From Liolophura sinensis (Eukaryota > Mollusca > Polyplacophora > Chitonida > Chitonidae), in contig NC_088298.1 in assembly GCF_032854445.1 (NCBI RefSeq), forward strand, positions 8,235,504 to 8,299,503: DNA of 64,000 nucleotides, given 5' to 3'. Position 1 is the first letter of the stretch. Every line of letters starts with the position of its first letter. Made by a program: the position numbers and the translations under genes. The notes under the pieces were generated by a model. It was given only the letters and a program-made list of their open reading frames with translations. It was not told where the DNA came from and did not search any database. Of this stretch, positions 34,981-47,702 are shown piece by piece.

Positions 34981-35984
34981 CATAAAATATCATAGAGATG
35001 CTAGTATAAATATGCTGATAATACACCCTATATGTAATAACCAACACATAATAGCATATTTTCTGATATTTGATTTTACAACCATGGTTTACAACCCCAA
35101 ACGTGTTGGTACAGTCCGCTGAATCGGGAGAAATTCGACCTTGTTCTTACTGTTATAGCCAAAAGTCTACTGTATGTGTTTACGAATCCCAAAAATGCGT
35201 CTTCAAAGATGGCTCGATCGAAGATAACCTGGATTCTGTCGGAAAGCAGGTGCATGCGTGCGCAGCAGACCGGAGTCTGTTGACAAACGTTCTTTTTGAG
35301 ATCGATACTCAAGATCATAGCATTCTTATGTCTGGCAAAAGGGAAGAAAAAAAATCGAATATTTGCAACTTACGTTTCTTTAGGCCTCTGCATTTTTGGC
35401 TGTCTGGAAAGGTCTTCGTATCTAAATGTACGTTAGAAGGCAGACTGTAGTTCTGGCCACGGCCGATCTCTTGTACTTGTAGGCTTACCAGTCATCGTGC
35501 TATAGATCAACGGATGGTCACACTTGAAATAAAAGAAAAGAAGTCAAAGATAACAATCTGCAATAAACTGTAATCATTTCCTTACACGCCCACGTGAGCA
35601 CGATTTTGTCTTACAGTCACCCACGTGCTCCGCTACACTGACAGGGAATAAGGGAGGTGTAAACTAAAGTATGATCATGAGTTCATGCAGCTCCACAGCT
35701 ATGTAGGCTGTGAATGTTAATGAAACAGAACGTCAGAATTCAGTAAATAGGCACAATTATCCAATACCGTGATTGTACGGTATTTGTAATGTGTAACTGA
35801 ATCCTCATTTTGTTTATATGTTTCTATAAACAAGGTTAAATTTCTTCCCATCCATGCTAAGCTGTATCCACTAACTGCAATCACCACGTGCAAGCAATAT
35901 TTTTGGGACAACGTAATTAATACCGTATATTTATGGTACCAATGTGCACGGTTACAAACATTTACAATACATTACAGTACTCAG
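34981..35984. other. No firmly supported gene
   Basis: Overlapping open frames on both strands at 35070-35450. The - strand could be read as two exons around a 42-base gap, which is too short for a convincing intron (see rejected items). Confidence 0.45.
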
Positions 35985-36110
35985 TTGTCTGAGTGATGCT
36001 AGAATGCATTATAATATCATGTTAGTCTAAGACAATTTTTTACGTTCTATTAATATAATAGATATGTCATATTGAACAAAGTAATCAGGTGCAATAGCAG
36101 GCTTTATTAT
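35985..36110. mobile_element. Palindromic MITE fragment
   Basis: Half of the element: 'gtctgagtgatgctagaat' to 'tctattaatataatag'. Confidence 0.6.
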
Positions 36111-36243
36111 ACATCTTCCACGTTTGCCTTCCACATCTTTTAGCGTTGTGGCCGATTATTTTTGAAAGTAAATTCATTGATTTATTACGCTATTCATGTC
36201 ATTATACGTACACAATTTTTTATATAGACATGCGCGCTTCAAA

Positions 36244-36395
36244 TTATTTTATTTATTTATTTTTTTTGATTGGTGTTTTACGCCATACTCAAGAATATTT
36301 CACTTATAGGACGGCGGCCAGCACAATGGTGGGTGGAAACTGGACAGAGCCCGGGAAAAACCTACAACCATCCGCAGGCTGCCGCTTAAAATTAT
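36244..36395 (-). mobile_element. SINE fragment
   Basis: Tail and core, cut after 'catccgcaggctgcc'. Confidence 0.85.
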
Positions 36396-37599
36396 GCAGT
36401 GATAAATGAACCGCAGTTAAACTTCTTTCAAACTGCATATGCTAAAAATGTACGCACTAATTTTAACTTTGTATATGTTTATGCCGTATGACAGTTGTCA
36501 TTCTATTCGTGCCACAAAGGAATGTGACTTTATATCACGCGCGAACCACTCAGGCCTTTGGTTATTTGACAATCCTTCAACTTTTGTTTTTGTCAACATT
36601 TCAAGCTTTCATACCCGTCATTATTCCTGAACTCATTGTGCAAATACATGTAGAGCAAAGTCCCCTGAAATTACGTAAAAAAATAAAATAAAATAATAAA
36701 GTGGTAAAAACCTTCATGGGCGAATAAACGGGAGGAATAAATAATTATAAAATCTAACACGGAAGCCGACACAAAACGGGAGAGAGACGTTTTACCTGAA
36801 TTCAAACAAATTGTTCACACATATATACAGAATGTGGGGAAGCAAATCGCGCTGAAAGCGCGCGACCATCGGAAAATTTCTGATCAAAGATTACCAGTTT
36901 GCTGTAGAGTTTTGCCAGAACAATCAGTTTCTTATTCTTTTTTCTGCGGCATTGTGTGTAGCGAGTCCAAAAAAACAAACAACAAAAAAACAAAAAATAC
37001 CACAGTTGATGGGCATTGATGTACTATAATTAACTTTGTCAACTCTCTAAACACTAACCTCGGCTAATCAATGATGAAACTGGAGAAGCCCGTCTGACTT
37101 TGAAACTGTTTCCAACACGTACAGTTCAAGTTCCTATACCGGTACAAAACATCGACGACAGCTGGGCCGGTAAAACACTTCTGTATCGGATGAAATCCAC
37201 CCTGTGTGTGCAGCCGTACACTGTACAGACTTGATTTCCTGTCCCAGACTAAAGGTTCGCCACTGCGCATGCCCAGATATGTAGACGTATCTGTATCACG
37301 GTCGATGTGACAGTATCCACTATAACCACTATGCATGCGTGTGTTAGCCGTGTATTTCGGAGAAAAAATATTTTCACTTAGTTTTGTTCTATTTTGTTCC
37401 GCTGAGGCTGGAGCAGGCTACCAATTTTTCCATTCTATGACTTATACATTGCTTCAATGCGATCCTGCCATATAACCGGAAAAGACAAGTAAAACAGAAC
37501 TGAACAAAAGAAATAGCCTTACGAGTGTGTCATTCCCCGCCTTACCATACCAAGTCCTTTAACAGAATATTATGTTTTTATTCATTTATAAATTTCGTT
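36396..37599. other. Intergenic with one orphan open frame
   Basis: A-rich stretches near 36680 and 36970. The only notable frame is on the - strand at 37064-37336, listed separately. Confidence 0.5.
37064..37336 (-). CDS. Possible terminal exon of an unknown protein
   Basis: A 90-codon frame with higher GC than its surroundings, reading 'GYCHIDRDTDTSTYLGM', 'GGFHPIQKCFTGPAVVDVLY' and 'NLNCTCWKQF' and ending in TAG. The composition resembles real coding sequence and the Cys/Trp content suggests a secreted domain, but I recognise no family and found no clear acceptor upstream. Could be a coincidental frame. Confidence 0.25.
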   Translation of the reverse strand: MHSGYSGYCHIDRDTDTSTYLGMRSGEPLVWDRKSSLYSVRLHTQGGFHPIQKCFTGPAVVDVLYRYRNLNCTCWKQFQSQTGFSSFIID

Positions 37600-37812
37600 T
37601 CATTGTTTTTTTTTATTTACGCCGTACGCCGAAGAGTATTTCACTTGGTGAAATTTGGTGGGATAAAACGGTACACAGTCTGGGGAAAATCCACGGTTTC
37701 CTGGCAGAAATTCCCATGTACGACCTGAGAGGAAGCCAGCATAAGTTGGACTTGAACTCACAGCGATCGCATTGCTGATAGATCGTGGGTCAACGCGCTG
37801 GGCTAGCACGTT
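37600..37812 (-). mobile_element. Diverged SINE
   Basis: Core altered ('gtgaaatttggtgggataaa' replaces the usual block), but the 'cttgaactcacagcgatcg' part and head remnants are clear. Confidence 0.78.
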
Positions 37813-38219
37813 TTTTTTCTTTTGAAAAATATTTATTCAACCAATATCAAATACATGTGTAACTCACATCCAACACATACAAGGGAATATCACATCATAC
37901 TATATCATAGAAAATAAAACCATAGCAACGCGACATAATTGGCAAGTAATTACACAAAACCGATGAAATTCGGTATCTTCTAACTTTACCTTGTGGTTAG
38001 GGTTTTATTCCAACTGTTCCCATCACTATTGAAAGAGTAGCAAATTGCACACCCACTAGCACCTTGGCTGAAACAAAATTTCTTTAAATTTTAAATTAAC
38101 TGTAATTTATGAGACGCCACTGGTCTAGGATGTCTCACACTTTTATGTTCAGATATCATATTTAACAAAAAAAAAAAAAAAAAACAATAAGACGGAAGTC
38201 ACAAGGCATGTCAAGTTAC
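37813..38219. other. Intergenic, nothing recognised
   Basis: A long A run at 38167-38184; no gene supported. Confidence 0.5.
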
Positions 38220-38385
38220 GGACAATAAAATATCCCTTCACATCATCAAAATTCCACGACATCCCACCCAGTCACATTAGGCAGCAACAAATACCATTTT
38301 TAACGTCTTAAGTAGGACCGACCCGGGTCTAATTCCCGGATTAGAAGCGGACGCTCTATCATTAGGCCACCGAAGCGGTTTAAAA
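38220..38385 (-). mobile_element. Fragment of another tRNA-headed SINE
   Basis: On the - strand 'ggtggcctaatgatagagcg' resembles a tRNA-Arg A-box region and 'gacccgggtcggtcc' a decayed B box, followed by 'gacgttaaaaatggtatttg', a body I recall from a different mollusc SINE family. The anticodon stem does not pair, so this is not a functional tRNA gene. Confidence 0.65.
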
Positions 38386-39894
38386 TTATTCTGTTGGAAG
38401 AGAACAAATCTATCATATATAACATAACAATCTACTCTGTGGTCTCTTATTTTGATAGGTGACTTTTTTATTGTTCCATTACCGGTGCTTCTGTTAAGGT
38501 GCGTACAGATTTTGTGCACAAATGGGTAGTTTTAACTACCACCCTCCACCCCAATCCCCACCCCACCCGGCATATACCTCCACACATCCACCAACCCCAG
38601 CCCCTCTGACTTCGATTGGCCTCTAAGCGCAGCCATTACATTCCCCGACAGTTTACATTCTTCTTCGATTAGGGCATTAGACAAAACACCACTGTAATCC
38701 TACCCCATATATGCACAACGTGTAAGAAAAGCTTTCAGTTTTCGTCTGTCAGGTCATGAGGGTCGAATCTGGTTGATACGGGAAATCCAACATCTACTGA
38801 ACACCCATGATTCTGCCCAGGTAGGCGGTTCAAATCCACCTTGTACCGATGTCTGTTTTATTTTCTTTTCATTTCCAAATCCATTTCCAGATACATTTTA
38901 CATCAAATAAATACGCATACAATATGCACCTATACAATATTTCAGTAATGATTAAAGAGTGTTGTTTATGTGTTAAGAATATGTCAGGCTGTAGTAATTG
39001 TATAAGTGTAATAAGCTCTGAATGTATTGCTGGAGTTATAGCTTCGAGTTTAAATCAAGCTTTAATAAAACAAAGCGGTAAACAGAGTTATCCCTGAGAA
39101 ATCTGAATGATTCTGGGCAAAGTTGAAAATTCAGTTAGTTTCAATAAAATTAGAACGAGGCTGTGGTACAATATAGTGAGGTCAAGATTTTAATTTATTA
39201 AATAAAACCCTTGATCGTGCCTCCGATACGCAAAGAGTCTTCAGTCTTTTTAGTTGTATGAAAAATGACGTCCATAATTGTTGTCGTAAGAAAATCCATT
39301 GCCACTTTTTGACGAATAAATAACACGACTTAATACAATATATAGTGATTTATGACGTCCTGTAAGTGTTTACTATCAACCGAATAGGTTCTTTCCCCTC
39401 AATGAAGTGTTCGGCACAAAACAACATAAGCTGTGGAACTACCAAAGCTGTAAATACGAAGCGGGTTTTTGCCGTCGCTATATATATGTCATCGCGATGC
39501 AATTACAGATGGTGAAATCTGCTGGCAAATAAGGCATGGAAAGGGCAAGCCTTCACAATGAAAGCTTTTAATTATTGAAGTTAACTGTGTGTCTCGCGCT
39601 GTCCTCGGCTATGAAGGTAGTCTACTAAAGAGCAGCTGTTATGCCAACACATCCCCTCACGTTTTCTTTGGAACATCGCTAGCGTACTATACATTTACTT
39701 TGATTCTCTCCGCATGCAGCTTAAATAACCCGTTATCTGTGAAATCCCTCACACTCCCTCCCAAACCTGCCAGTCGCCAGTGACAGGTAACACCACAACC
39801 TCTACATATTACTAATTAGATAGGCTGGACGTTGATATTATCTCAAAACAAGATGCAGGTAAAACATAAACGGTTTATAACATATAGACAAAGC
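38386..39894. other. Intergenic, nothing recognised
   Basis: Open frames at 38849 and 39589 have no family resemblance. C-rich stretch at 38540-38610. Confidence 0.5.
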
Positions 39895-40495
39895 ATTAAA
39901 TGTTGAGAAAACATAAAAATTAAAAAGAGTTTCAGAAGAAAAAGCTCGAGAAGCTACTTTTCTACTAGTATATGGTCTTAAATATTTTCCCCATCTTTCT
40001 TTAAAGAGGAATAGATACTTTAAAATAATGTTTGTGTGGTGTGTATTTTGGAACCACCGCTCGGTGTATATTGACTCTGAATAACAATGTTATGAGTGAA
40101 GACACGTAACACACGTTTAATAAATATAGTTGTGCTAGAATTTTGTCTTCTAAACTAACAGAGGCGATGAACATATTTATATTTTAAATATATGCATAAA
40201 TATTATCATAATTGAGATTAAATGTGTTTGAATATAAACAATAAATTTACATTCAAATAAATTTATTAGGCAGGCAAAACATCCTTATTTAGAAAATTAT
40301 TATGTAAAGACGATATATACAAAGTGGTTGTTCCAAATACCCACCATACGAAATTTTTTTAAAATACCCTTTTCTCATTAAATAAAAATTCGAAAAAAAA
40401 TATTCAAGACCATATATGCAAATAACTTTTCACGCTGTTTCATCTGATATTTGCATAATTTTTATGTTTTTTTTTTCATTTAAGAGTAAAACTGG
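39895..40495. mobile_element. Long-inverted-repeat foldback element, copy 2
   Basis: The inner arms carry 'gtgtattttggaaccacc' (near 40040) and the inverse 'ggttgttccaaatacccacc' (near 40325); the outer arms carry 'aaaacataaaaattaaaaag' and its inverse near 40460-40480. Same family as 10585-11130. Ends approximate. Confidence 0.7.
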
Positions 40496-40740
40496 ACAGC
40501 GTGAACGTTGGCTAACGGCCAAACCTAACCGGTAAATTACGGCCTGTTGTTAAAACGTTAAAATACGTTTCCCAAAAGCTTGTTTCCCGGTTGAACACTT
40601 CTTTGCCCCGGGATACCTCCAACATATCGACGTGCAGGCCATGTCGTGTCACGGATCATTGATGTTCATAGTAACTTTCGCTCATTTTACAGATACAGTA
40701 ACTGAATAAAGGAGACAATTTAAAAAAGAGAGAGATCCAC

Positions 40741-40925
40741 GGCCAATCTTAGGTCGGCTCACACCTAAGACCTGAAAAGAGGAAGTTGTAGCTTCCTCGC
40801 TGGGCGTTCAGCAGTAAGGGGGATAGTGCAACGACTGGTTGACCTATATCAGTATAATGGCTCGGGGGCTTAAATGCCTTCGGTAAGTCGTCTCAATGAA
40901 GCAGTACTAGATAATTAAAAAAAAC
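40741..40925 (+). mobile_element. Internal part of another mollusc SINE type
   Basis: 'gttgtagcttcctcgctggg', 'ggatagtgcaacgactggtt' and 'tcagtataatggctcggg' match a SINE body I recall from mollusc genomes; related pieces occur at 38220-38385 and 57056-57215. Confidence 0.65.
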
Positions 40926-40949
40926 GGTGGAAATCCGTCCTGCAACAAG

Positions 40950-41110
40950 GTGAGTATTTGAGACTACCTCTTGGTATATAATTGTCTCTGCGTAAAAATG
41001 CTATACGAGAGTGTAACACATGCTTAATAAATATATTTGCACCAAAATGTGGTCTTTTCAGTTAACAAATGTGTTCAGCATGGTTTTTGATCATTGCCAT
41101 TATCCTCTTG
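40950..41110. mobile_element. Foldback element, partial third copy
   Basis: 'gagtatttgagactacctct' then 'tggtatataattgtctctgc' matches the inner left arm of the elements at 10585 and 39895. Confidence 0.6.
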
Positions 41111-42417
41111 TTGCTCTTGTTGGCCAGTATACATGTGTAATCGTAGCAGAAATATTTTTTCTCAGAAAGTTAGTCCATCTTATGAACAATACACTCATAT
41201 CTTTACTTTTCCAAAAAGTTGGTAAAGAAATATAATATTCTGCTTTCAGCATTACTGATATATGTCCCAAAAATTAGAGGACGTAGGGAATATTATTTTA
41301 TGGGCATATTCCATGCGGTTGATCCTGAACTATAGGCGTGACCTATTATAAACTGTATTCTTCTCACGAAACGCTAACGCCTTGTACGACCATTTCGTTT
41401 TCCAAGCTCCTCAAGAAAACTCACGTCGTATGTTCAACAATTTCAGTCCTGAATCTGACGAACACTTATACAATGGTGGTCGCATGATGAAATTTAAACC
41501 CCCTTTGAAACTGACACTCTATTTCTCCAAAATGTATAGTGTAGAAGTGAGTATGTATGTCACAACGAACTGACTACCAAACTCAGACATCCCGTGTGCT
41601 CTGCGTTACGCCCTGTGTATGCGGGTGTATGGGGTGCACATTAGGGACTACATCTAATGACCTGGATCCATGTATGAATCCAGGCCGTGGGATAAGCGTG
41701 TATCAGACCCTTAACATAATTCTATCGCTACATAGCTAATACAGGGCATCAACCCAAAACTCGCAGGCACTATATGCCACACTCTCATAAGCTATATGTG
41801 TATACACTCTAACTAATGAAATGTACTTGTCCATTCCACCCCCTGTAATCATTGATTGTACATGGGGCCTTGGAGACAATAAAGGGTCGACGAGGTTCGT
41901 GTGGCTATTTGAGCTGTCTAACGTGACTTTTTTTGAGGTTTTTTTGGTCTGGCATCAATATGGTGCGCATATTTGTATGTCACGTGTGGGAAAGTTGGTG
42001 AGCGACTTGTCAAATGATCAAATAAATAAATGAATGAATAACTAAGTGAATAACTAACTGAACAAATAAATAAATAAATGAATAAATAAATGCTAATGAG
42101 TTGCATTTCGTTTCAAGTGAACCGGATATACAAATATGTATATTTACATGTATGTATATTTAGAATCTTAATTGACTCACAAACTAGTATTTCCCAAATG
42201 CCTCCTTCTACCACTGGTATGGTGAAGAGCGGCAGAAATTTTGGAAAAGTCAGTTAAATGTGGAAAGAGTTTAACGTATACCACACTGAACTTTGATGAT
42301 CGACATGGTCAGAGGAGTCAGAAGTTCGAGATCGGCTTTAGCTGGCTAGGTCCTGCAGTATTTTGTCAGTGAGCAATCTGACAGCATCTCTTATATCAGA
42401 GATATAAATGTATAAAT
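41111..42417. other. Intergenic, nothing recognised
   Basis: (AAAT)n and related A-rich runs at 42020-42090. No gene supported. Confidence 0.5.
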
Positions 42418-42475
42418 ACATTATAATACTCTTGAGTACGGTGAAAATCAACAATCAAATAAGTAAATATACAAA
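42418..42475 (+). mobile_element. SINE tail fragment
   Basis: 'actcttgagtacggtgaaaa' followed by 'caaataagtaaat'. Confidence 0.65.
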
Positions 42476-42775
42476 TATATAAAGTCCCAGGGTCGGATAC
42501 AGTCACGCAAAACGAAGATATGGACAAGTCTGTAGGAGTGAAGGTTTGACAGACGCTCAGAGATAGAGGGCATTTGTTGTTTGACTCAGTGTGATAAACC
42601 AGATTAGAGTCTTAGAGTCACACCTTATCTTCCATGTTAGATAATAGGACCAATGGCACGAACGCTATCTCCCTCCCACCTCCCGGCCTTTCCCGGTAAA
42701 ACCCGAGTGGGTGTGTAAAAATAGCTGGAATCAGTACAATGTCAGATTGAAACTTGACAATCAAAATGTTTGCCC

Positions 42776-43735
42776 CACGTAATACACGCACTGTGCACCT
42801 AACGCATCACTCCCGTCACGTGGTAAATGTATGGCCCGATGTAAAACACTTACTGTGTACATAACGCATCATTTACAAATGTCACAAATGTGTGCCACCA
42901 AGTAATAACGTCACAGATGTGTGCCACCACGTAATACACGTGCTGTGTACTTAACGTATCATTCTTATAACGCCGCAGATGTATGCCGCCAGGTAATACA
43001 CGTGCTGTATACTTAACGCATTATTCACATAACGTCACAGATGTATGCCATCACGTAATACACGTGCTGTGTACTTAATGCATTATTCACATAACGTCAC
43101 AAATGTATGCCATCACGTAATACACGTGCTGTGTACCTAACGCATCATTCACATGACAAATGTATGCCCCCCACTTAATAACGTCACAAATATATGCTTC
43201 CACGCAATACACGTACTGTGTACTTAACGCATCATTCACATAACGTAACAAATGTGTGCCCCCAGGTAATAACGTCACACATGTATGCTCCGACGTAATA
43301 CACGTATTGTGTAATTAAAGTATCATTTATATAACGTCACAAATGTATGTCCCCGCGTAATAACGTCACAAATGTATGCCCCCACGTAATAACGTCACAA
43401 ATATATGCCTCCACGTAATACACGTACAGTGTAATTAAAGTATCATTTATATGACGTCACAAATGTATACCCCCACGTAATAATGTCACAAATATATGCT
43501 TCCACGTAATACACGTGCTTCGTCCTTAACGCATCATTCACATGACGTCACAAATGTATGCCTCCACGTAATAACGTCACAAATGTATGCCTCCACGTAA
43601 AACACGTACTGTGTAATTAAAGTATCATTTATATGACGTCACAAATGTATGCCCCCACGTAATAACGTCACAAATATATGCCTCCACGTAATACACGCAC
43701 TGTGTACTTAACGCATTATCCCATAACGTCACAAA
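42776..43735. repeat. Degenerate satellite rich in CRE-like motifs
   Basis: Roughly 960 bp of mixed short (about 29 bp, 'aacgtcacaaatgtatgcc') and long (about 62 bp, adding 'gtaatacacgtactgtgtac') units. Exact CRE palindromes TGACGTCA occur at 43452-43459, 43543-43550 and 43634-43641; most other units carry the half site CGTCA, and many carry ACGTG. Confidence 0.9.
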
Positions 43736-44772
43736 TCGGTCCCGGCTTCCTCTTCCTCCACTCGTTGATTATGGAAGCTCTGATTCATTATCTTTTTTAT
43801 GAGCACGATAACTTGCCACATCTGGACTTCAGCGCAATTCAGACCAATTGTGATATCAAATTTCAAGCCCCTAAATACGCTCTATTTTGTTTATTTGATT
43901 GCTGTTTTACGCCGTACTACTTAAATATGCCCCATGCACATTTAATAAACATTTAGATTTTTATGGTGTTTTATACACAGCACTTTTCATCTTTTCATCT
44001 TTTCTGCATGTAACTATTCGATATTCTTTATGAAAATAAAACAGGATAGCAGCCAGCCACGTATTCAGGCAGTATATACATGCAGTTAGATTTAATGTCC
44101 TATTGGATCACAGTGAAAATGTAGTCATAAAAGCACAAGGAAAAGTATCACTCCTATATAACAATCTGAACCCCCAAATTCCTGAAAACAAGTATACAAA
44201 AGGGCCCCGGAATTCATACACGTCGATTTTAGACCCGGTATTCCGTGTTAAAATTCAATTAAAAACTGAAAATATTGGGGGGGGGGGGGAATCAATTGTG
44301 TGTTTTTCTGGAACAAGTACTATATTTTTTGGATAAAAACTGAATTGCATTCGAAAATATATACGTAACGATGAGCGGTCGACATCAATCGCAAACGGGC
44401 TGCATCCATAACAAACCGAAGTGGTAATGAGTGTCTTGTCTGTAATTAGATTAAAATTATGTTTTATATATATTCAAACTATGGTGATAAATTTTTATGG
44501 GTATAAAACAAGCGGAAGTCCATTAGTATTTAGCTACATCAGTCTTCGATATGCCAGGAAAGTGAAAGGGAAGTAGATACAACATATGCTCGCTTCGAAT
44601 GAATGTCGCTTTGATACACCCATTTTTAAAGTAAATCCGAGAAAATAAATTCAAGCGAATAATAAATACACTGTACTTTACAGTTAGTTCCATTCTGTAT
44701 TCCAATATTTATAACAACCAACATAACAGCAGAACACGAATGGTTTATAACTGTTTCATCAAATACCTCTGA

Positions 44773-44774
<2 letters not shown>
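43736..44774. other. Intergenic with a SINE tail scrap
   Basis: 43883-43922 is a - strand SINE tail piece ('tttacgccgtact'). A G run lies at 44278-44289. No gene supported. Confidence 0.5.

Positions 44775-44845
<71 letters not shown>
44775..44845. repeat. (AT)n microsatellite
   Basis: About 35 uninterrupted AT units. Confidence 0.97.
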
Positions 44846-44851
<6 letters not shown>

Positions 44852-45190
44852 GTCTGGACCAGAAAGGTTGTAAAAATTCAGAATTTTATGGATCCGACCT
44901 CTTGCAACTAGATGTTAAATCATGCGCAGTTCGATCGCCAGCCTGCTTACAGTGACAGACCGCGCGAGACATGATGTAAGGGCTTCCTTGATACGCGGTT
45001 GAAGGTGTAATGCAACATGTGTAGCAGATAGAATAGGACGTGCAAAAATATTCGTTGCTGAGCATGAGTTTATCGTATTCCCCTAAAAGTATAGGATAGT
45101 ATATTTTCTCGTCTAATGTTGATATTTGAGAAAAGTTGTGCCTCACAAAGCTAAAAAGATAAACAGGTGCAACCTTTTTCAATGATAAGC

Positions 45191-47702
45191 TGTTGTAATT
45201 GTAATTCTTTATTTGTTTATTGAGGATTTCCCACAGCTGTATAGCCACGAGGGGATCCCTCAACATAACATCAACGTATATACATAAAATAACATAGACA
45301 ACAAAGAGAACAAATGACATGTACATGTACACAATAAGGTGATGGGAACAAAGAAAGATCAAAATCAAATCATATTACTGCTGGGCTTGGATGGTGAATC
45401 TATTGGACATGCTTATAAACTTATGTGCAGATTTTAAGATCAACTGATTATTATTTACGCTTAGTTCAGGTGAACCAAATAAGAGTAAAGCACAAATGTG
45501 TTTAGAACAACTAGTCAAAAATACAGAAGGGTGAACTCCAGGAGATATAATTCTAAAGATGCTTTTTGGCATGTGCTTGGCATGTGAGTGGCATAGGCGG
45601 GGCATTCAAGGAAATAATGAGATGCATTTTCACATTTATGTTTATATTTACTACATGACTGATCGTCGATGATGTTATATTTAAAGAGGTCACCGCGAAG
45701 AGCGCTCAGTCCCATTCTCATTCTACAGAGCACAATAGAGGGAAAGGTGTCAGATGAATTATACACAGATGTTAGATCACGGTTAATACCGTCTTGAGAG
45801 TACAAAAAGTTCTTAACTGTTTCCAGTGAAGAGTTTTGGATATGAACAGGCAATGAATTCCATTCTTTAGTAGTCTTGGGAAAGAAGGAAGAAGAGAAAA
45901 TCTGAGTTCGGCATTTAAATAATCGAAAGTGATGTCTATTTCTAAGATTGTAGGCATTTGCTTCGCTGTTATACCTTTGAGTTAGTGAGGTCTTTAGGTA
46001 TGGAGGAGAGAGCCCACTGACGACTTTATGAAAAAACAGAATGCGCTTGGATCTAGGCCGACTGTATAAGGGTTCCCATTTTAGTTCATTTAAAAGAGAT
46101 TTATACGAAGTTCAACGTAAGCCTCCTGTACATAACAATGCTGCTCGGCGTTGGACATTTTCCAATGAGTTGGATATTGAAACGCTGCAGTTGTCAAATA
46201 GAAAATCTCCATATTCAATAACAGACCTTATCAAGCCGAAGTACAGTATGATCATACACTTTTTAGCTAGTGTTCGCCTGGCTCGACTAATCATACTCAA
46301 TTTCATATTACTTTTCTTAACTATAGCTCTTACATGCTCATTCCATTTTCCATTGTGCTGCAGAATAATTCCAAGATGTTTATGGGACGGAGCGCTCTTC
46401 ACATCTACGCCATCTAAATACAATCTCGGATGTGAGTGAATATTTTTCAATGATATTAAGAGATAAACGGTTTTGGTAGCATTAAATGACACAAGCCATT
46501 GACTAGTCCAGTTGGACAGACGTTCAAGATCACCATAAAGTTTAGCCTCAGATGTTGCTAAGTCTAAGATTTCTTCAGACAAGGATGTGTCATCCGCGAA
46601 TATGTTAATAGTACATTCAATATTCATACTAATATCATTGACAAAAATTATAAAGAGAAGTGGACCCAATACAGAGCCTTGTGGGACACCACCATATACT
46701 GGATAAGTTTCGGACTCAGTGCCATTAAGGCAAATTTTTCTGTCACACAAATAATCTTTTAACCACGCAAGTAGAGGATCTTCAATACCCAACTGCTCTA
46801 ACTTAAACAGGAGACCATCATTCCAGACTTTATCAAATGCCTTACTGACATCTAAAAATAGTAAACAGGTGTCATTTCACGTGTCAAGACTTTTGTATAT
46901 GTCATGAACAATTTGTAAGCTGGCATACAGTCGAATCCCCACGTTTAAATCCAGAGTTCTGTGGTATAAGATTATTTGACATACAATATTCATACAGATG
47001 TTTATACACCACCTTCTCCAAGACCTTAGAAAGAGAGGGTTGAAGGGACACTGGTCGATAATTAGAAACGTCATGTCTATCTCCTTTTTTAATACAGGGC
47101 AGGCTTGAGAGAGCTTTTAATATGTGGAGTAACGCAGTATTGCCTGACGTTTAGCATTATTGGCCTCCCTTCTAGATATATAATATCGAAACCTATCCCC
47201 ATCGGACTTAGTCCGTTTGTATTTTTTGAAACAAGGATTCCTCACTCGTATCTTGTACCGAACATCGTTGGTCATCCAAGGCTTGTCACGTGGTCTAATA
47301 ATGACTTTCTTATTCGAATAAATTCTTTGCAACATGACAGAAACAAACTGCTCAGACAAATAATTTGTCATTAACATGAGAGAAAATATTACGAACGGCA
47401 TCAAATGCTGTAACAGAGATAAGACTGCGCAGACCATGCAAATCGGCACATTTGAAGTCCACACATGTCTTACAAAAGCCTTTGGTTTATCGGTACATAA
47501 GATGTTTTATAGTACAATAAATAGTACAATGGTCGAGATTAGCCATTGGTGAGGCAACTCCGCAGTCAATTACATAACCAATACAATCCGTTATAATTGT
47601 CCAATATAAGTCCAGTACATAAGCAGCATCATCAGTATATCGAGTTAACAGTATCATCAGGAATATCACCACTAAGCCAGGTTTCGCTCACACACTTACT
47701 TC
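45191..47702 (-). mobile_element. Non-LTR retrotransposon (LINE), 5'-truncated
   Basis: The 3' end at the left carries AATAAA-type signals on the - strand and a short 'gtaattgtaattc' tail; the 5' limit is the last recognisable endonuclease residues near 47690. About 2.5 kb survive. The clade (CR1/Jockey-like) cannot be fixed by eye. Confidence 0.85.
45515..47702 (-). pseudogene. LINE ORF2 remnant (endonuclease end and reverse transcriptase)
   Basis: Read right to left: 'CVSETWLSGDIPDD' (APE-type endonuclease scrap near 47690), 'SPMANLDHCTIYCTI', then a linker with 'RPRDKPWMTNDVRYKIRVR'. The reverse transcriptase follows with 'VSNYRPVSLQPSLSKVLEKV', 'LLFLDVSKAFDKVW', 'GVPQGSVLGPLLFIIFVNDI' and the catalytic 'FADDTSL' near 46605. 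The C-terminal region has 'MRMGLSALRGDLFKYNIIDD' and 'HYFLECPAYA'. Damage: a TGA nonsense codon before 'NDTCLLFLDV' (near 46876), a small frameshift near 46920, and deletions in the endonuclease. Confidence 0.88.

Noticed and set aside
35146-35397. Possible two-exon small gene on the - strand ('MQRPKET' joined to 'HKNAMILSIDLKKNV')
   Set aside because: The junction has good GTAAGT and CCCTTTTGCCAG motifs, but the gap is only about 42 bases, shorter than animal introns normally are, and no family is recognisable.
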